A stretch of 64,000 nucleotides of DNA from Rickettsia helvetica (GCF_963970025.1 NZ_OZ018776.1:186001-250000); one strand, 5' to 3'. Positions 18,288 through 28,164 are shown, counted from the first letter of the stretch. Notes: generated by a model not told the origin, from the sequence alone. Numbers and translations are program-made.

Positions 18288-19193
18288 TCAAATTTTATCA
18301 CTATTCAAACCGTTTTTTAGTCTAATTTTGACTTGTTTTAAAGAACGAGGAGTTGCATCCGTAACTTCAATTTCAATATTTTCTGAAATATCTATTCTAG
18401 TACCGATAGCCGGAACACTACCAACTCTAGTCAATACTAATCCACCTATCGTATCAAACTCATCATCATCATTTTTTAGCTTTTCTCCTATTATTTCTTC
18501 AAGCACTTCTACTTCAACACGTGCATTTGAAATAATTGTTGAGTTATCAATAACCTTGAAATTATCGCTATCTAATTGCTGATCATGCTCATCATCAATT
18601 CGTCCTACTATTTCTTCTATAAGATCTTCAATAGTAACTAAACCGTCAGTACCGCCATACTCATCAACAACTATTGCAATATGCGTTCTCTCACGACGCA
18701 TTTTTGCTAGCAAATCTAATAATTTCATAGAAGGAGCTGCAATTATATGCTTACGTATAAGCTTTTTTAAACGACCATTTTGCTTTGTAGCCAATGCTTT
18801 AAATAAATCCTTGATATGAATGAACCCTACTACATTGTCCAAAGTACCGTCATATATAAGAGTTCGTGTATGTGGGACTTCTAACTTAATAGACTCACTT
18901 AATTCTTCTAGATTCGTAGTTAATCTTATTGCCGTAATATCGGAACGCGGTACCATTATATCTTCAATAGTTTTATCTTCTAGCTTCAATAAATTAGCTA
19001 AAATATTATGCTCGTCTAAAGTCATTTTTTGGCTATTAATTTTAAGGCGTTTTATGACACCAAAAAAATTATCGGGCGTTTTTGTTTTTCTAAAAAAATT
19101 TTTTATCGGAGAGAATAATTTTCGTACAGTAAAAATTAACTTATTATTTTGATTTTTTTTACTAGAATCTTCTTTTTTTGAAGATTTTAACAT
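18288..19193 (-). CDS. tlyC: TlyC, CBS-domain HlyC/CorC-family protein
   Basis: The 301-residue protein carries [20 protein letters not shown] opening a CBS pair, [20 protein letters not shown] closing it, and a C-terminal CorC/HlyC domain ([20 protein letters not shown]). The family stands near magnesium and cobalt transport, and TlyC of R. prowazekii was reported to be haemolytic when expressed elsewhere. No DUF21 membrane domain is present, so it is the soluble form. A lysine-rich N-terminus precedes the CBS part. It is the last gene of the run glyA-lipA-ybeY-tlyC; 16 bases separate it from ybeY. Confidence 0.9.
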   Translation of the reverse strand: MLKSSKKEDSSKKNQNNKLIFTVRKLFSPIKNFFRKTKTPDNFFGVIKRLKINSQKMTLDEHNILANLLKLEDKTIEDIMVPRSDITAIRLTTNLEELSESIKLEVPHTRTLIYDGTLDNVVGFIHIKDLFKALATKQNGRLKKLIRKHIIAAPSMKLLDLLAKMRRERTHIAIVVDEYGGTDGLVTIEDLIEEIVGRIDDEHDQQLDSDNFKVIDNSTIISNARVEVEVLEEIIGEKLKNDDDEFDTIGGLVLTRVGSVPAIGTRIDISENIEIEVTDATPRSLKQVKIRLKNGLNSDKI

Positions 19194-19209
19194 AAATTTT
19201 TTTATTTAG

Positions 19210-19713
19210 TTAATAAGGGGAAGAAATACCGAAACATGATAATATTTCAATTTCTAGATTTTCCATAATATTTGCTTCTGTGTCATTTTGATGATCAAAC
19301 CCGATTAAGTGTAAAATACTATGTATTAAAAGATGAATAAAATGATTCTCAAAAGTTTTTTGTTGCTCACACGATTCATTATATATTACCTCATAACAAA
19401 ATGCTATATCACCTAAATGCATATAATCAGAGTCACCTAAAAATTCAAGTTTAGAATATAAATCCTGCCAACTTAATTCGTTGCTTGGAAAAGAAAGAAC
19501 GTTAGTAGCTTTTTCTATATTACGAAATTGTTTGTTTAAGGTCAATATTTCTGCAGTATTTGTTAGTAAAATTGATAATTCAAATTGTTTTATTTTACTA
19601 AAATTATCAAATCGCAATAAAACATTTTGAACAATTTTTTTGATCAAAGTCTTATTTATCTGCTTATGCTCACGCCATTTATTATAATTTCTTACAATTT
19701 CTATGTTTATCAT
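19210..19713 (-). CDS. ybeY: Endoribonuclease YbeY (rRNA maturation factor)
   Basis: YbeY is a zinc metalloenzyme acting in 16S rRNA 3'-end processing and ribosome quality control. The zinc motif [14 protein letters not shown] is present near the C-terminus, and [20 protein letters not shown] is the typical central block. I choose the ATG at 19713 (MINIEIVRN, 167 residues); an in-frame ATG at 19740 sits at the edge of a repeat and would add nine unusual residues. The gene is followed by tlyC, as in many alphaproteobacteria. Confidence 0.9.
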   Translation of the reverse strand: MINIEIVRNYNKWREHKQINKTLIKKIVQNVLLRFDNFSKIKQFELSILLTNTAEILTLNKQFRNIEKATNVLSFPSNELSWQDLYSKLEFLGDSDYMHLGDIAFCYEVIYNESCEQQKTFENHFIHLLIHSILHLIGFDHQNDTEANIMENLEIEILSCFGISSPY

Positions 19714-19744
19714 TTTCTTATTTTTTAAGCTTTGTTGCATGGTT

Positions 19745-19860
19745 TGGTTTTTTCGTCATTGCGAGCGACTAAAAGGAGCGTGGCAATCTCAGGAATCCTG
19801 TACTACTTGCTTTAGAGATTGCCACGTCGATGCTATGCATCTCCTCGCAATGACGCTGCC
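19745..19860. repeat. Type-A palindromic repeat forming the 3' end of lipA
   Basis: TCGTCATTGCGAGCGAC and CTCCTCGCAATGACGCTG are the outer arms, with GATTGCCACG and CGTGGCAATC inside. The lipA frame enters it and stops within it. Confidence 0.85.
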
Positions 19861-20731
19861 GGTAATTCTCTTTTAATTTTTGAAAATCCTCATCGGCATG
19901 GTATGAAGAACGGGTTAGCGGGCTTGCCGAAACCATTAAGAATCCTTTTGTTTTTGCTACTCGCTCTAGATATTTAAACTCTTCCGGAGTAACATATTTT
20001 GCGACCTCAGCATGATCTCTGGTAGGTTGTAGATACTGCCCAATAGTTAGAAAATCAACCTTTGCTTCTCTTAAATCATCCATAACTTGTATTACTTCAC
20101 TTATTTCCTCCCCAAACCCTACCATCATACCGGATTTTGTAAAAATTTCAGGAGATAATTTTTTGATATTATGAAGTAAGCTTAAAGAGTTATAATATCT
20201 AGCTCCAGGTCTAATCGTTTTGTATAAAGACGGTACTGTTTCGACATTATGGTTAAAAACGTCAGGTTTTGCATTTGCTATTATTTCAGCTGCTCCTTCT
20301 TTTCTTAAAAAATCGGGTGTTAGAATCTCGATAGTAGTATTTGGTGATGATTTGCGGATTTCGCTAATACACTGTGCAAAATGCGAAGCTCCGCCGTCCT
20401 CAAGATCATCACGATCGACGGAAGTAATTACTACATGCTTAAGATTTAGCTTTTGTATCGCCTCCGCTAACCTTTGCGGCTCATGCGGATCAAGTAAATC
20501 CGGTCTACCCGTTTTGACATTACAAAACCTACAAGCTCTAGTACAAACTGAACCTAAAATCATCACGGTTGCATGTCTTTTTGACCAGCATTCACCGATA
20601 TTAGGACAAGCAGCTTCCTCGCACACAGTATTTAATCTCAGATTCTTTATTAAATCTTTTGTATTATAGTACTCTGCAGAATTAGGAGCTTTTACTTTTA
20701 TCCAATCAGGTCGTTTGTTTAAATTAGTCAT
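19769..20731 (-). CDS. lipA: Lipoyl synthase, with a repeat-coded C-terminus
   Basis: LipA is a radical SAM enzyme that inserts two sulfurs into protein-bound octanoate. Both iron-sulfur signatures are visible: the auxiliary cluster [12 protein letters not shown] and the SAM cluster [31 protein letters not shown] and [11 protein letters not shown] are also typical. The catalytic body ends near residue 290. The last ~30 residues (from [16 protein letters not shown] on) are encoded by an interspersed repeat and replace the usual tail. lipA overlaps the end of glyA by 8 bases, implying translational coupling. Confidence 0.93.
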   Translation of the reverse strand: MTNLNKRPDWIKVKAPNSAEYYNTKDLIKNLRLNTVCEEAACPNIGECWSKRHATVMILGSVCTRACRFCNVKTGRPDLLDPHEPQRLAEAIQKLNLKHVVITSVDRDDLEDGGASHFAQCISEIRKSSPNTTIEILTPDFLRKEGAAEIIANAKPDVFNHNVETVPSLYKTIRPGARYYNSLSLLHNIKKLSPEIFTKSGMMVGFGEEISEVIQVMDDLREAKVDFLTIGQYLQPTRDHAEVAKYVTPEEFKYLERVAKTKGFLMVSASPLTRSSYHADEDFQKLKENYRQRHCEEMHSIDVAISKASSTGFLRLPRSF

Positions 20732-21986
20732 AAAACGGAAATAATTTAATTAATTTTGTCACTTCATTTAATACTTTCTGCTCAAACTCGCTATTATCTT
20801 CATTATTTTTTAAGCCGTCTAAAATATCTGCTACCATATGACCGACTAATACAAAATCCTTTTCTTTAAAGCCTCTAGTAGTGCATGCGGGAGTACCAAG
20901 GCGAATACCTGAAGTGATAAAAGGCGAAGTTTCATCAAACGGAATAGCATTTTTATTGCAAGTAATACCTGCTCTATCTAAAGAATTAGCAGCAAGCTTT
21001 CCAGTAATCCCGTCTTTACGCAAATCCACTAAAACAATATGATTATCAATACCACCTGTTAATATATCATATCCTCTTTCTTGCAAGCTACTTGCTAAAG
21101 CTTTAGCGTTACTTATTATCTGCTGAATATAACTTTTATATTCAGGCTGCAGGTTTTCTAAAAAAGCTACGGCTTTTGCAGCGATTACATGCATTAACGG
21201 ACCACCTTGTAGTCCTGGAAATAATGCAGAATTTATCTTTTTGCCCATCTCTTCATCGTTAGATAAGATTAAACCGCCCCTTGGTCCTCTAAGCGTTTTG
21301 TGAGTGGTAGAGGTAATAATATGAGCGTAAGGAATAGGGCTTTGATGCTCACCTGTGGCAACAAGTCCTGCAATATGAGCAATATCTGCCATGAAATACG
21401 CTCCAACTTTATCCGCAATTTCTCTAAATTTTGCAAAATCAATATTACGAGGATAGGCAGAAAAACCGGCTATAAGTAATTTTGGCTTATGTAAAACTAC
21501 TAGCCTCTCAATTTCATCATAATCGATTAAATAAGTCTCTTTATTTACGCTATAAGAAACGGCGTTAAACCATTTACCGGACATATTAGGGGCTGCACCG
21601 TGCGTTAGATGTCCGCCGCTATCTAAAGACATACCAAGAATTGTATCACCAGGCTGTAATAAAGCAAGATACACGGCTTGGTTTGCTTGTGAGCCTGAAT
21701 GAGGTTGCACGTTTGCGTATTTGCAATTAAATAATTTTTTTGCTCGCTCTATAGCTAAGTTTTCAGCTTTATCGACTTCCTCACAACCGTTATAGAATCG
21801 CTTGCCTGAATACCCTTCCGCATATTTATTAGTCAGAATCGACCCCTGAGCTTCAAGCACAGCAGGACTTACAAAATTTTCTGAAGCAATAAGCTCGATT
21901 ACGCTACTTTGACGTAGCTTTTCATGCTTTATTATTTCATCAATTTCTTTATCCGTTTCGTGTAAATTATTATTAAAAATATTCAT
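20724..21986 (-). CDS. glyA: Serine hydroxymethyltransferase
   Basis: GlyA is a PLP enzyme that converts serine plus tetrahydrofolate to glycine plus methylene-tetrahydrofolate. At 420 residues it has normal length. The PLP-lysine motif [15 protein letters not shown], the N-terminal [14 protein letters not shown] and [17 protein letters not shown] blocks and GADIAHI-like [14 protein letters not shown] are all intact. It is the first gene of a minus-strand run with lipA (8-base overlap), ybeY and tlyC. A type-A repeat lies upstream and no clear promoter was found. Confidence 0.97.
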   Translation of the reverse strand: MNIFNNNLHETDKEIDEIIKHEKLRQSSVIELIASENFVSPAVLEAQGSILTNKYAEGYSGKRFYNGCEEVDKAENLAIERAKKLFNCKYANVQPHSGSQANQAVYLALLQPGDTILGMSLDSGGHLTHGAAPNMSGKWFNAVSYSVNKETYLIDYDEIERLVVLHKPKLLIAGFSAYPRNIDFAKFREIADKVGAYFMADIAHIAGLVATGEHQSPIPYAHIITSTTHKTLRGPRGGLILSNDEEMGKKINSALFPGLQGGPLMHVIAAKAVAFLENLQPEYKSYIQQIISNAKALASSLQERGYDILTGGIDNHIVLVDLRKDGITGKLAANSLDRAGITCNKNAIPFDETSPFITSGIRLGTPACTTRGFKEKDFVLVGHMVADILDGLKNNEDNSEFEQKVLNEVTKLIKLFPFYD

Positions 21987-22019
21987 TTATCCTCATATGG
22001 TTTGGTTTTGTTGTGTGGA

Positions 22020-22130
22020 TATCTAATCGTCATTGCGAGGAAAAATTGAAAATTTTGACGAAGCAATCTCATGCCAAAATCCTGAGATTGCCACGCAGCC
22101 TACGGCTGCTCGCAATGACAGTTATTTATA
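22020..22130. repeat. Type-A palindromic repeat
   Basis: ATCGTCATTGCGAGGAAAAA is matched by GGCTGCTCGCAATGACAGTT, with CAATCTCATGCC and GGCATGAGATTG-like inner arms. Its left part codes the last residues of the esterase. Confidence 0.8.
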
Positions 22131-22750
22131 AAATTAATCGCAATCTCAAGCCCCCGTCCGTCTATTGAATGAGCAAGAGACGTTAATTTATGTCCTCTAG
22201 GATCTATATGAAGCTTAGATAAATAATTTGAAGCATTATACATCTCGCTAACACCGAACACCTCATCTAATTCCCCATGGATCAAGCATATAGGAGTAAG
22301 TTTATTATTAACTTCCATAGGTGGAATTAATGCACCCGAAAAACCTATAGTACAAAAAAATGGCTCTTGCTGAATCAGAGTTAAATATAGACCAATCACT
22401 GTACCTTGAGAAAAGCCAATAATGATAGTATCTTTGTTAGTTAGATTTAATTCTTCTTGTTTTTGTTTTATTATATCCTCAAGTTTAGAAATATTATTCG
22501 CAATTAGCTTTGCCATAATATGCGGGTTACGATCTTGTAAACTAAACCATTGCCTACCGTACGGTGCCATATCGTAAGGCTGGATTCCATGCGGGGAAAT
22601 AAAATGACAATTGGGTAAATCATTCTTAATGTAAGGGACTAACCCTATTAAATCGTGACCATCCGAACCGACACCGTGCAGTAATACTACTAGCTTCTTT
22701 GCCGGCTGCTCTTTACTTTCTACTTCGGGGTATTCTAAATGTTTAATCAT
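22100..22750 (-). CDS. Alpha/beta hydrolase, carboxylesterase/phospholipase family
   Basis: The 216-residue protein has the plan of the YpfH/acyl-protein-thioesterase-like esterases: oxyanion region [17 protein letters not shown], nucleophile box [14 protein letters not shown], acid region [14 protein letters not shown] and the histidine in [14 protein letters not shown]. The last residues (NCHCEQP) are encoded by the adjacent repeat. The natural substrate is unknown. It stands alone between two repeats. Confidence 0.85.
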   Translation of the reverse strand: MIKHLEYPEVESKEQPAKKLVVLLHGVGSDGHDLIGLVPYIKNDLPNCHFISPHGIQPYDMAPYGRQWFSLQDRNPHIMAKLIANNISKLEDIIKQKQEELNLTNKDTIIIGFSQGTVIGLYLTLIQQEPFFCTIGFSGALIPPMEVNNKLTPICLIHGELDEVFGVSEMYNASNYLSKLHIDPRGHKLTSLAHSIDGRGLEIAINFINNCHCEQP

Positions 22751-22769
22751 GTTTTTTCATAAATTTGCT

Positions 22770-22885
22770 GTTTTTCCATCATTGTGAACGAGCAAAGCGA
22801 GTGCGGCAATCTCAGGAATTTAGTACTGCTTCATGAGATTGCCACGTCAAGGCTTCGCCTTTCCTCGCAATGACGTTAAGAATGA
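22770..22885. repeat. Type-A palindromic repeat
   Basis: CCATCATTGTGAACGAGCAA pairs loosely with TTTCCTCGCAATGACGTTAA, with inner arms GGCAATCTCAGGAAT and CATGAGATTGCCAC. It lies between the esterase and grxD. Confidence 0.75.
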
Positions 22886-22887
22886 CA

Positions 22888-23202
22888 TCAATTCTTCAAC
22901 ATCTTCTCAAGTTCGCCGCTTTGGTATAACTCTTTAGTAATATCACAACCGCCTACTAATTCCCCATTAATGTATAATTGCGGGAATGTTGGCCAGTCGC
23001 TAAACTTTTTTAAATCTTCACGTAATTCAGCATCAAAAAGCACATTGATATCACGAAATTCTACACCTAATTTATTCAAGATAGCTACTACAGTTCCTGA
23101 AAATCCGCATGCAGGCGACTCTTTAGTACCTTTCATGAACAATACCACTTTATTATTTTTTATTTCATTTTCTATAAATTCAAAATTTTTATTTTCTAGC
23201 AT
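22888..23202 (-). CDS. grxD: Monothiol glutaredoxin (Grx4/GrxD type)
   Basis: Monothiol CGFS glutaredoxins hold and pass on [2Fe-2S] clusters. The single-cysteine active site SPACGFSGTVV, the glutathione-binding SDWPTFPQLYINGELVGGCD and the length (104 residues from ATG 23202, MLENKNFEF) are typical. A longer in-frame reading to 23295 exists, but it would overlap the divergent nth gene and adds an atypical Cys-rich extension, so the shorter start is preferred. Confidence 0.93.
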   Translation of the reverse strand: MLENKNFEFIENEIKNNKVVLFMKGTKESPACGFSGTVVAILNKLGVEFRDINVLFDAELREDLKKFSDWPTFPQLYINGELVGGCDITKELYQSGELEKMLKN

Positions 23203-23251
23203 TTTAAGACTCAATAATTTATCTTCTAAAATACACTTTCTATAACAATAT

Positions 23252-23869
23252 ATGCAAGCACAAATAGTTAATAAAATTTTTGAGATTTTTAGCAAGAATA
23301 ATCCACATCCGAAAACCGAATTAATATATAAGAATGATTTTACCTTATTAGTAGCGGTAATATTATCTGCTCAAGCCACCGATATATCAGTAAATTTAGC
23401 GACTAAATCTTTATTTGAAACTTATGATACACCAGAAAAAATTCTAGGACTCGGTGAAGAAGAACTTAAAAAATATATAAAATCTATAGGACTATTTAAC
23501 AGCAAAGCAAAAAATATTATCGCATTATGTAAAATATTGATAAGCAATTATCAAGCTTCAGTACCAAATGATTTTAAGGAATTAGTTAAACTGCCTGGCG
23601 TCGGAAGAAAAACCGCTAATGTTGTACTAAATTGCTTATTCGGCATGCCCACAATGGCAGTTGATACACATGTATTTAGAGTAGCTAAAAGAATAGGGCT
23701 TGCTAAAGGTAGTAGTCCTAAAATAGTTGAAACGGAGCTACTGCAAATTATCGATGAGAAATGGCTAATGCATGCCCATCACTGGCTAATATTACACGGC
23801 AGATATATATGCAAAGCTAGAAAACCCGATTGCGATATTTGTCCTATTAAAGAGTATTGTGAGTATTAG
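23252..23869 (+). CDS. nth: Endonuclease III
   Basis: Nth is a base-excision-repair glycosylase/AP lyase for oxidised pyrimidines. Seen: the helix-hairpin-helix [14 protein letters not shown] with the catalytic lysine, the catalytic aspartate in [15 protein letters not shown], and the C-terminal 4Fe-4S cysteines in [17 protein letters not shown]. The length of 205 residues is normal. The gene is divergent from grxD, with a 49-base gap that must hold both start regions. Confidence 0.96.
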   Translation: MQAQIVNKIFEIFSKNNPHPKTELIYKNDFTLLVAVILSAQATDISVNLATKSLFETYDTPEKILGLGEEELKKYIKSIGLFNSKAKNIIALCKILISNYQASVPNDFKELVKLPGVGRKTANVVLNCLFGMPTMAVDTHVFRVAKRIGLAKGSSPKIVETELLQIIDEKWLMHAHHWLILHGRYICKARKPDCDICPIKEYCEY

Positions 23870-23871
23870 AT

Positions 23872-24027
23872 TATATATACTCACAGTAAATGAAACAGGT
23901 ATACGAAGATCAACTTCAAAAAGAGCTAGGAGTTCATAAGGCGAGGAGCGGAGCGTATATTAATACGTGAGCACCACAGCTCTTATAGAACGACAACGCC
24001 AATTTTTGAAGTTGATCGAGTATATTA
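23872..24027. repeat. Type-B palindromic repeat
   Basis: Ends ATATATACTC and GAGTATATTA are inverted. Inner arms GATCAACTTCAAAAA and TTTTTGAAGTTGATC are perfectly complementary. The conserved middle reads CGAGGAGCGGAGCGTAT and TAATACGTGAGCACCACAGC. It recurs about nine times in the window. Confidence 0.85.
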
Positions 24028-24035
24028 TTTTCAAG

Positions 24036-24064
24036 TTGACAATTTTTTACTTAATTCATAATAT
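24036..24064 (+). promoter_or_regulatory. Consensus sigma-70 promoter of the entericidin-like gene
   Basis: TTGACA (24036-24041), 17-base spacer, TAATAT (24059-24064). It lies 30 bases before the ATG at 24094. Confidence 0.75.
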
Positions 24065-24093
24065 CTAAGCTCAATTTGATAAAGGTAAAATTT

Positions 24094-24255
24094 ATGCGTT
24101 CAGCACTTATAACTTCTATATTAGTAGCTGTAGCTTTCTTAACAAGTGCTTGTAATACAATGCAAGGAGCTGGTCAAGATGTGCAGGCAGCAGGTAAAAA
24201 ACTTGAGGATTCAGCAGAAAAAAATAAACCTAAAAAAGGTTGCTGTTGTCATTAA
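24094..24255 (+). CDS. Entericidin-like small lipoprotein
   Basis: A 53-residue protein with a signal peptide (RSALITSILVAVAFLTSA) and lipidation cysteine C20, followed by NTMQGAGQDVQAAGKKLEDS, the entericidin pattern. Entericidins are tiny cell-envelope lipoproteins. The C-terminus GCCCH is odd for the family and could bind metal or form disulfides. AAAGG lies about 10 bases upstream, and a near-consensus promoter precedes it, so it is probably well expressed. Confidence 0.85.
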   Translation: MRSALITSILVAVAFLTSACNTMQGAGQDVQAAGKKLEDSAEKNKPKKGCCCH

Positions 24256-24274
24256 TATACTTGCCGTATAATGT

Positions 24275-24455
24275 CATTCCCGCGAAAACGGGGCGTTGTT
24301 GTATGGATCGAAAAACGCACTCGGTGTCATACCGTGGCTTGACCACGGTATCCATAAAAACAACTAAAACTATTAACAATGTTAGTATTTTTAACTGGAT
24401 GCCGCTATAAGCTCGCGGGATGACAATAGAAAACCGGTCCACGCAACAATAACGT
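24275..24455. repeat. Type-A interspersed palindromic repeat
   Basis: It carries the core ACTATTAACAATGTTAGTAT with modules CATACCGTGGCTTGACCACG and CTCGCGGGATGACAATAG. Outer ends TTGTTGTATGGATCG and CCACGCAACAATAACG are inverted. Confidence 0.8.
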
Positions 24456-24467
24456 AAGCAAGTTACT

Positions 24468-25307
24468 CTACTTACTCTCATTCACCAATTTATATATCTC
24501 TTTCTTACTATAAACATTTTTAAATTTCTCATAAGCAAGTTCGGTAGTGGTTTTACTACTTAAATTTCTATTTAAACAAAATTCTATAAATTCTTTTAAA
24601 TCAAGTTCTAATCTTTCTTCTCTTTCTTGTATATTCCTTGAAATCAATAATACTATCTCACCTTTTAAAATATTATTTTGATAAAACTTTATTATTTCAT
24701 CTATATCCCCTGTTTTTATTTCTTGATACAGTTTAGTTAACTCACGAGCTACGCATATTTCTCGATTTCCTAGTATTTCTTTAGCTACCGATAAGGTGTT
24801 TATCAAGCGAGGGGCTGTTTCAAAGAAAATCAAAGTAACCTTAAGATTTACTAGTTCAGAAAAAATCTTTTTTTTACTTTCTATCGTTTTAGGTAAAAAC
24901 CCGTGAAATAAAAATCGATCAGTAGGAAGAGCTGATAAAGTTAGGGCAGTAACCGGTGCAGATACCCCTGGTACTACGTCTATATGACAATTAAGATCGC
25001 GTATATCTCTAACTAACTTATAGCCAGGATCGGAAATTAAAGGAGTCCCTGCATCAGAAATTAAACTTACTATATTGCCCGATTTTATTAAACTTATAAT
25101 ATTTTCTCTATCTTTCTCGTCACTATGATCATTATAAATTTGTAATTTTGTATGAATGTCATGTTTTGCTAGCAATTTTTGTGATATTCTAGTATCTTCA
25201 CATAAAATAATATCTGAGTTTTTTAGAGTCGATATAGCACGAAGCGTTATATCTTCAAAATTACCGATCGGTGTTGAAACAATATATAACCCTGGTTTTA
25301 AAATCAT
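24468..25307 (-). CDS. rsmI: 16S rRNA (cytidine1402-2'-O)-methyltransferase
   Basis: RsmI uses SAM to 2'-O-methylate C1402 in the decoding centre. LYIVSTPIGNFEDITLRAIS, IILCEDTRISQKLL, SLISDAGTPLISDPGYKLV and FHGFLPK follow the family in order across 279 residues. It is divergent from the LpoA-like gene, the same arrangement as rsmI/lpoA in enterobacteria. Confidence 0.95.
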   Translation of the reverse strand: MILKPGLYIVSTPIGNFEDITLRAISTLKNSDIILCEDTRISQKLLAKHDIHTKLQIYNDHSDEKDRENIISLIKSGNIVSLISDAGTPLISDPGYKLVRDIRDLNCHIDVVPGVSAPVTALTLSALPTDRFLFHGFLPKTIESKKKIFSELVNLKVTLIFFETAPRLINTLSVAKEILGNREICVARELTKLYQEIKTGDIDEIIKFYQNNILKGEIVLLISRNIQEREERLELDLKEFIEFCLNRNLSSKTTTELAYEKFKNVYSKKEIYKLVNESK

Positions 25308-25331
25308 AATTTTTAAATTTTAAGTAACATT

Positions 25332-26450
25332 ATGGCTAGTATAAAACATAAACTACGAATCGTTCTATCATTTTTTTGCTTGATATATTTAACGTCCTGT
25401 CAAACTCCTAAAGAAGAACCTATAAGTTTTCCTCAAAAAGAACAAAAAGAAATTGAGATTGCAATTTTAATGCCAAATCAGGGTCCTGATAGTATCGTCG
25501 GGAAACAATATAAAGATTTAATTAAAATGGGACTTAACGACGGGATCAAATCTTACATACATGTTACTTCTTACGACGGTTCAGACGAAAAAAACGTTTT
25601 AGCTGCTATGGATAAAATAGTAGCACGTAAAACTAAGATTATTTTAGGTCCTCTATATTCTAACTTTACTTCTCTAATAGCCGAAAAAGCAAAAGCTAAT
25701 GATATTATTATAATAACTATGTCAAATAATCCGGCTCTTGCAGAAGATAAGTTATTTGTATTCGGTCATGCACCTTTAAAACAACTGATACGCATCATTA
25801 ATTATTACGCAAGTAACGACCATAAAGATTTTATGGCATTATTACCTAAAGGGAAGTATTCGCAAACTATTAGTCAAGTAATGCAAAATATATTGATTCA
25901 GAAAAATGCATCATTATCACGCACTGAATTCTATGAGGATAATCCTGAATCTATAGCAAAAGCCGCAAGAAATATTTCAGACAATACCGATATTATAAAT
26001 GAACGTAGCGACACGACAAAACCGGTTATTTATCTATCAGACGATCCAAAAAATTTAAACCTACTCGCTGATAGTATTCGTAAATATAATTTAGATAAAA
26101 AAGCTATTTTAATCGGTGATAATCGTATTGATATCGATTACCCTGAAAATATCGATATTAGCTTTACCAGTCCTTTAAATTTACTCAATAGCAATGTTCC
26201 GGATAGGGCAAAAGACTTAGGTATTAACCATATGGGTTTCATGCATCTTCTTTCTTATGATTTAGGACGTATGACTGCAAACTATATAGGCAATGAGTTT
26301 ACATCTGAAAGGTTTTTAAATAGAATGAACAGTAGACAACCTTATATAGGTTTATCCGGTAATATTCATTTCATCGATGGAGTAGCTCAGAGACGATATG
26401 ATATTATTAGGAAAGAGAATGGTATATATTCTACTGTTTCAGGGAATTAG
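25332..26450 (+). CDS. LppC/LpoA-like lipoprotein, putative penicillin-binding protein activator
   Basis: A 372-residue lipoprotein with lipobox IYLTSCQ (C23), followed by a periplasmic-binding-protein-like fold (EIEIAILMPNQGPDSIVGKQ, KIILGPLYSNFTSLIAEKAK, YDLGRMTANYI). This is the alphaproteobacterial form of the domain in LpoA, an outer-membrane activator of peptidoglycan synthases in enterobacteria. The N-terminal TPR half of E. coli LpoA is absent. Synteny with rsmI supports the call; activity in Rickettsia is inference. Confidence 0.82.
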   Translation: MASIKHKLRIVLSFFCLIYLTSCQTPKEEPISFPQKEQKEIEIAILMPNQGPDSIVGKQYKDLIKMGLNDGIKSYIHVTSYDGSDEKNVLAAMDKIVARKTKIILGPLYSNFTSLIAEKAKANDIIIITMSNNPALAEDKLFVFGHAPLKQLIRIINYYASNDHKDFMALLPKGKYSQTISQVMQNILIQKNASLSRTEFYEDNPESIAKAARNISDNTDIINERSDTTKPVIYLSDDPKNLNLLADSIRKYNLDKKAILIGDNRIDIDYPENIDISFTSPLNLLNSNVPDRAKDLGINHMGFMHLLSYDLGRMTANYIGNEFTSERFLNRMNSRQPYIGLSGNIHFIDGVAQRRYDIIRKENGIYSTVSGN

Positions 26451-26474
26451 GGCGTTGCCTGCGTAGATGCCTGA

Positions 26475-26600
26475 GTCGTCATTGCGAGGAAATTACGTAG
26501 TAATTGACGAAGCAATCTCAGGATATTTGACAAGATTGCCACGCAGCCTACGGCTGCTTGCAATGACGGAAAAACCGATCCACGCAGGAATGACATCGAG
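26475..26600. repeat. Type-A palindromic repeat
   Basis: GTCATTGCGAGGAAATTACG and GGCTGCTTGCAATGACGGAA are outer arms, with GCAATCTCAGG and AAGATTGCCACGC inside and a CCACGCAGGAATGAC end. Confidence 0.75.
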
Positions 26601-26604
26601 TTAA

Positions 26605-26766
26605 TTATTTGTTTTTATCATTATCACTACCGTCGTCTTTCATACCGTCTTTAAAAGCTTTAAGACCTTTAGCAAGATCGGACATGACTTGCGGTAATTT
26701 GCCGGCACCGAATAATACAAAAATAATTAATAAAACTATTAATAAATGGCTAAAGCTCATTCCCAT
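26605..26766 (-). CDS. tatA: Sec-independent translocase subunit TatA
   Basis: A 53-residue protein: [20 protein letters not shown] is the single membrane helix, then the [20 protein letters not shown] amphipathic helix typical of TatA, and an acidic tail ([11 protein letters not shown]). TatA forms the pore of the twin-arginine export system in the inner membrane. tatB and tatC are not in this window. The gene reads toward the repeat downstream of the LpoA-like gene. Confidence 0.92.
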   Translation of the reverse strand: MGMSFSHLLIVLLIIFVLFGAGKLPQVMSDLAKGLKAFKDGMKDDGSDNDKNK

Positions 26767-26843
26767 GATATTTTTGCTGTATAAGTTAAAATTTTATTAT
26801 ATAAGATATTATAGCTCTAATCTAGGATAAAATAATTAAAGAA

Positions 26844-27443
26844 ATGTTTACTAAAAAACAATTTTCAGAATTTTTTGCTACTTTTTTTTATATCGGAAAA
26901 ATAAAATACTGCCCAGGCACTTTTGGGTCGATTGCTGCTTTCCCTCTAACTTACTTCTTAATATATTTTATTGTTAATAACAAAATAATCATTCCTTTCT
27001 CAAGTCTTACTCTCGGTGAAGCTCAACTTGTCAGTATATTTATTATAAGCTTTAGCATATGTTTGATACTCTTAATACTCGGCACTTATTTTACTAAAAT
27101 ATATTTAAATTATACAAATTCAGAAGACCCTAAAGAAATGGTAATTGATGAAGTAGTAGGGCAAATGCTAACTATCGTTTTAGTATTTTTTTCCGCTTTA
27201 TTTGCTAATGAATCGCATTTAATTAAATATTTTAGTCCGCTAACAATAAATATTATATTACTTTTCATATTACCTTTTTGTCTATTCCGATTTTTTGATA
27301 TAGTAAAGCCCTGGCCTATTAATTGGTTTGACAAAAATATTAAGGGCAGTATCGGCATTATGCTTGATGATTTGCTAGCCGCAATATTTGCTGCGGTAAC
27401 TCAATACGCAATTATATTTGTGTTAATAGATATTCGACAATAG
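26844..27443 (+). CDS. pgpA: Phosphatidylglycerophosphatase A
   Basis: PgpA removes phosphate from phosphatidylglycerophosphate in the inner membrane. Seen: the N-terminal YIGKIKYCPGTFGSIAAFP, the acidic motif VIDEVVGQM, the block FRFFDIVKPWPINWFDKNI, and DDLLAAIFAAVTQYA. It has several hydrophobic segments and 199 residues, slightly longer than usual because of loops. Confidence 0.93.
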   Translation: MFTKKQFSEFFATFFYIGKIKYCPGTFGSIAAFPLTYFLIYFIVNNKIIIPFSSLTLGEAQLVSIFIISFSICLILLILGTYFTKIYLNYTNSEDPKEMVIDEVVGQMLTIVLVFFSALFANESHLIKYFSPLTINIILLFILPFCLFRFFDIVKPWPINWFDKNIKGSIGIMLDDLLAAIFAAVTQYAIIFVLIDIRQ

Positions 27444-27464
27444 ATTTGCTATTAAAAAAGATCA

Positions 27465-27493
27465 TTGACTAATTTCTAATATAATAATATGAT
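27465..27493 (+). promoter_or_regulatory. Promoter of rplU-rpmA
   Basis: TTGACT (27465-27470), 17-base spacer, TATGAT (27488-27493), about 39 bases before the rplU ATG. A near-consensus sigma-70 site, as expected for ribosomal protein genes. Confidence 0.7.
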
Positions 27494-27531
27494 ACGACAA
27501 ATATTTATAAATTTTTAAAGAGATAGTTTTC

Positions 27532-27849
27532 ATGTTCGCAGTTATAAAAGCAGGTGGAAAACAATATAAAGTAGACAGAAATAGTGTTATTAAAGTCGAA
27601 AAAATTGATGGAGAACTTGGCTCTAAAATTCAGTTTGATCAAATTTTAATGATTGGCGAATACTCAAAGCCTTCTTTCATTGGTACTCCAATAGTTAAAG
27701 GGGCTGTCGTTACGGCTGAAATTACTAACCAGCTTAAGGATAATAAAATTATAGTTTTCAAGAAAAAACGTAGAAAAAATTATCGTCGTAAAGCCGGTCA
27801 TCGTCAAGAATTGACAGAATTAAAAATATTAGATATTATCAAACAATAA
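27532..27849 (+). CDS. rplU: 50S ribosomal protein L21
   Basis: Start FAVIKAGGKQYKVDRNSVIK and end KKKRRKNYRRKAGHRQELTE are diagnostic of L21, a 23S rRNA-binding protein of the large subunit. The length of 105 residues is normal. It is co-transcribed with rpmA 24 bases downstream, the standard rplU-rpmA pair. Confidence 0.98.
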   Translation: MFAVIKAGGKQYKVDRNSVIKVEKIDGELGSKIQFDQILMIGEYSKPSFIGTPIVKGAVVTAEITNQLKDNKIIVFKKKRRKNYRRKAGHRQELTELKILDIIKQ

Positions 27850-27873
27850 TAATCACTTAAAAGGAATTATAAA

Positions 27874-28134
27874 ATGGCAACCAAAAAAGCCGGTGGTAGT
27901 TCTAGGAACGGAAGAGACTCGGCCGGTCGAAGGCTGGGAGTTAAAAAAGCCGATGGACAATATGTAATACCCGGTAATATTATAGTTAGGCAACGCGGCA
28001 CAAAAGTTCATCCTGGAACAAATGTAGGGCTTGGTAGAGATCATACAATATTTGCTTTGATAGAAGGTAGAGTAGAATTTTTAACTAAGCGAAATCATAA
28101 AGTCGTGAATGTTAAAGAAATTGCAAGTGCTTAA
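27874..28134 (+). CDS. rpmA: 50S ribosomal protein L27
   Basis: The N-terminus [20 protein letters not shown] and the block [20 protein letters not shown] identify L27, whose N-terminal tail reaches the peptidyl-transferase centre. It has 86 residues, no N-terminal cleavage extension, and AAAGGA 8 bases before the ATG. Confidence 0.98.
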   Translation: MATKKAGGSSRNGRDSAGRRLGVKKADGQYVIPGNIIVRQRGTKVHPGTNVGLGRDHTIFALIEGRVEFLTKRNHKVVNVKEIASA

Positions 28135-28164
28135 GTATTGCGGTTTGATCTACTAGTGTTACAT

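Noticed and set aside
20220..20669. A 149-codon plus-strand open frame
   Set aside because: It is fully antisense to lipA, which has all catalytic motifs.
23203..23295. N-terminal extension of grxD
   Set aside because: It would overlap the divergent nth start and is absent from the glutaredoxin family.
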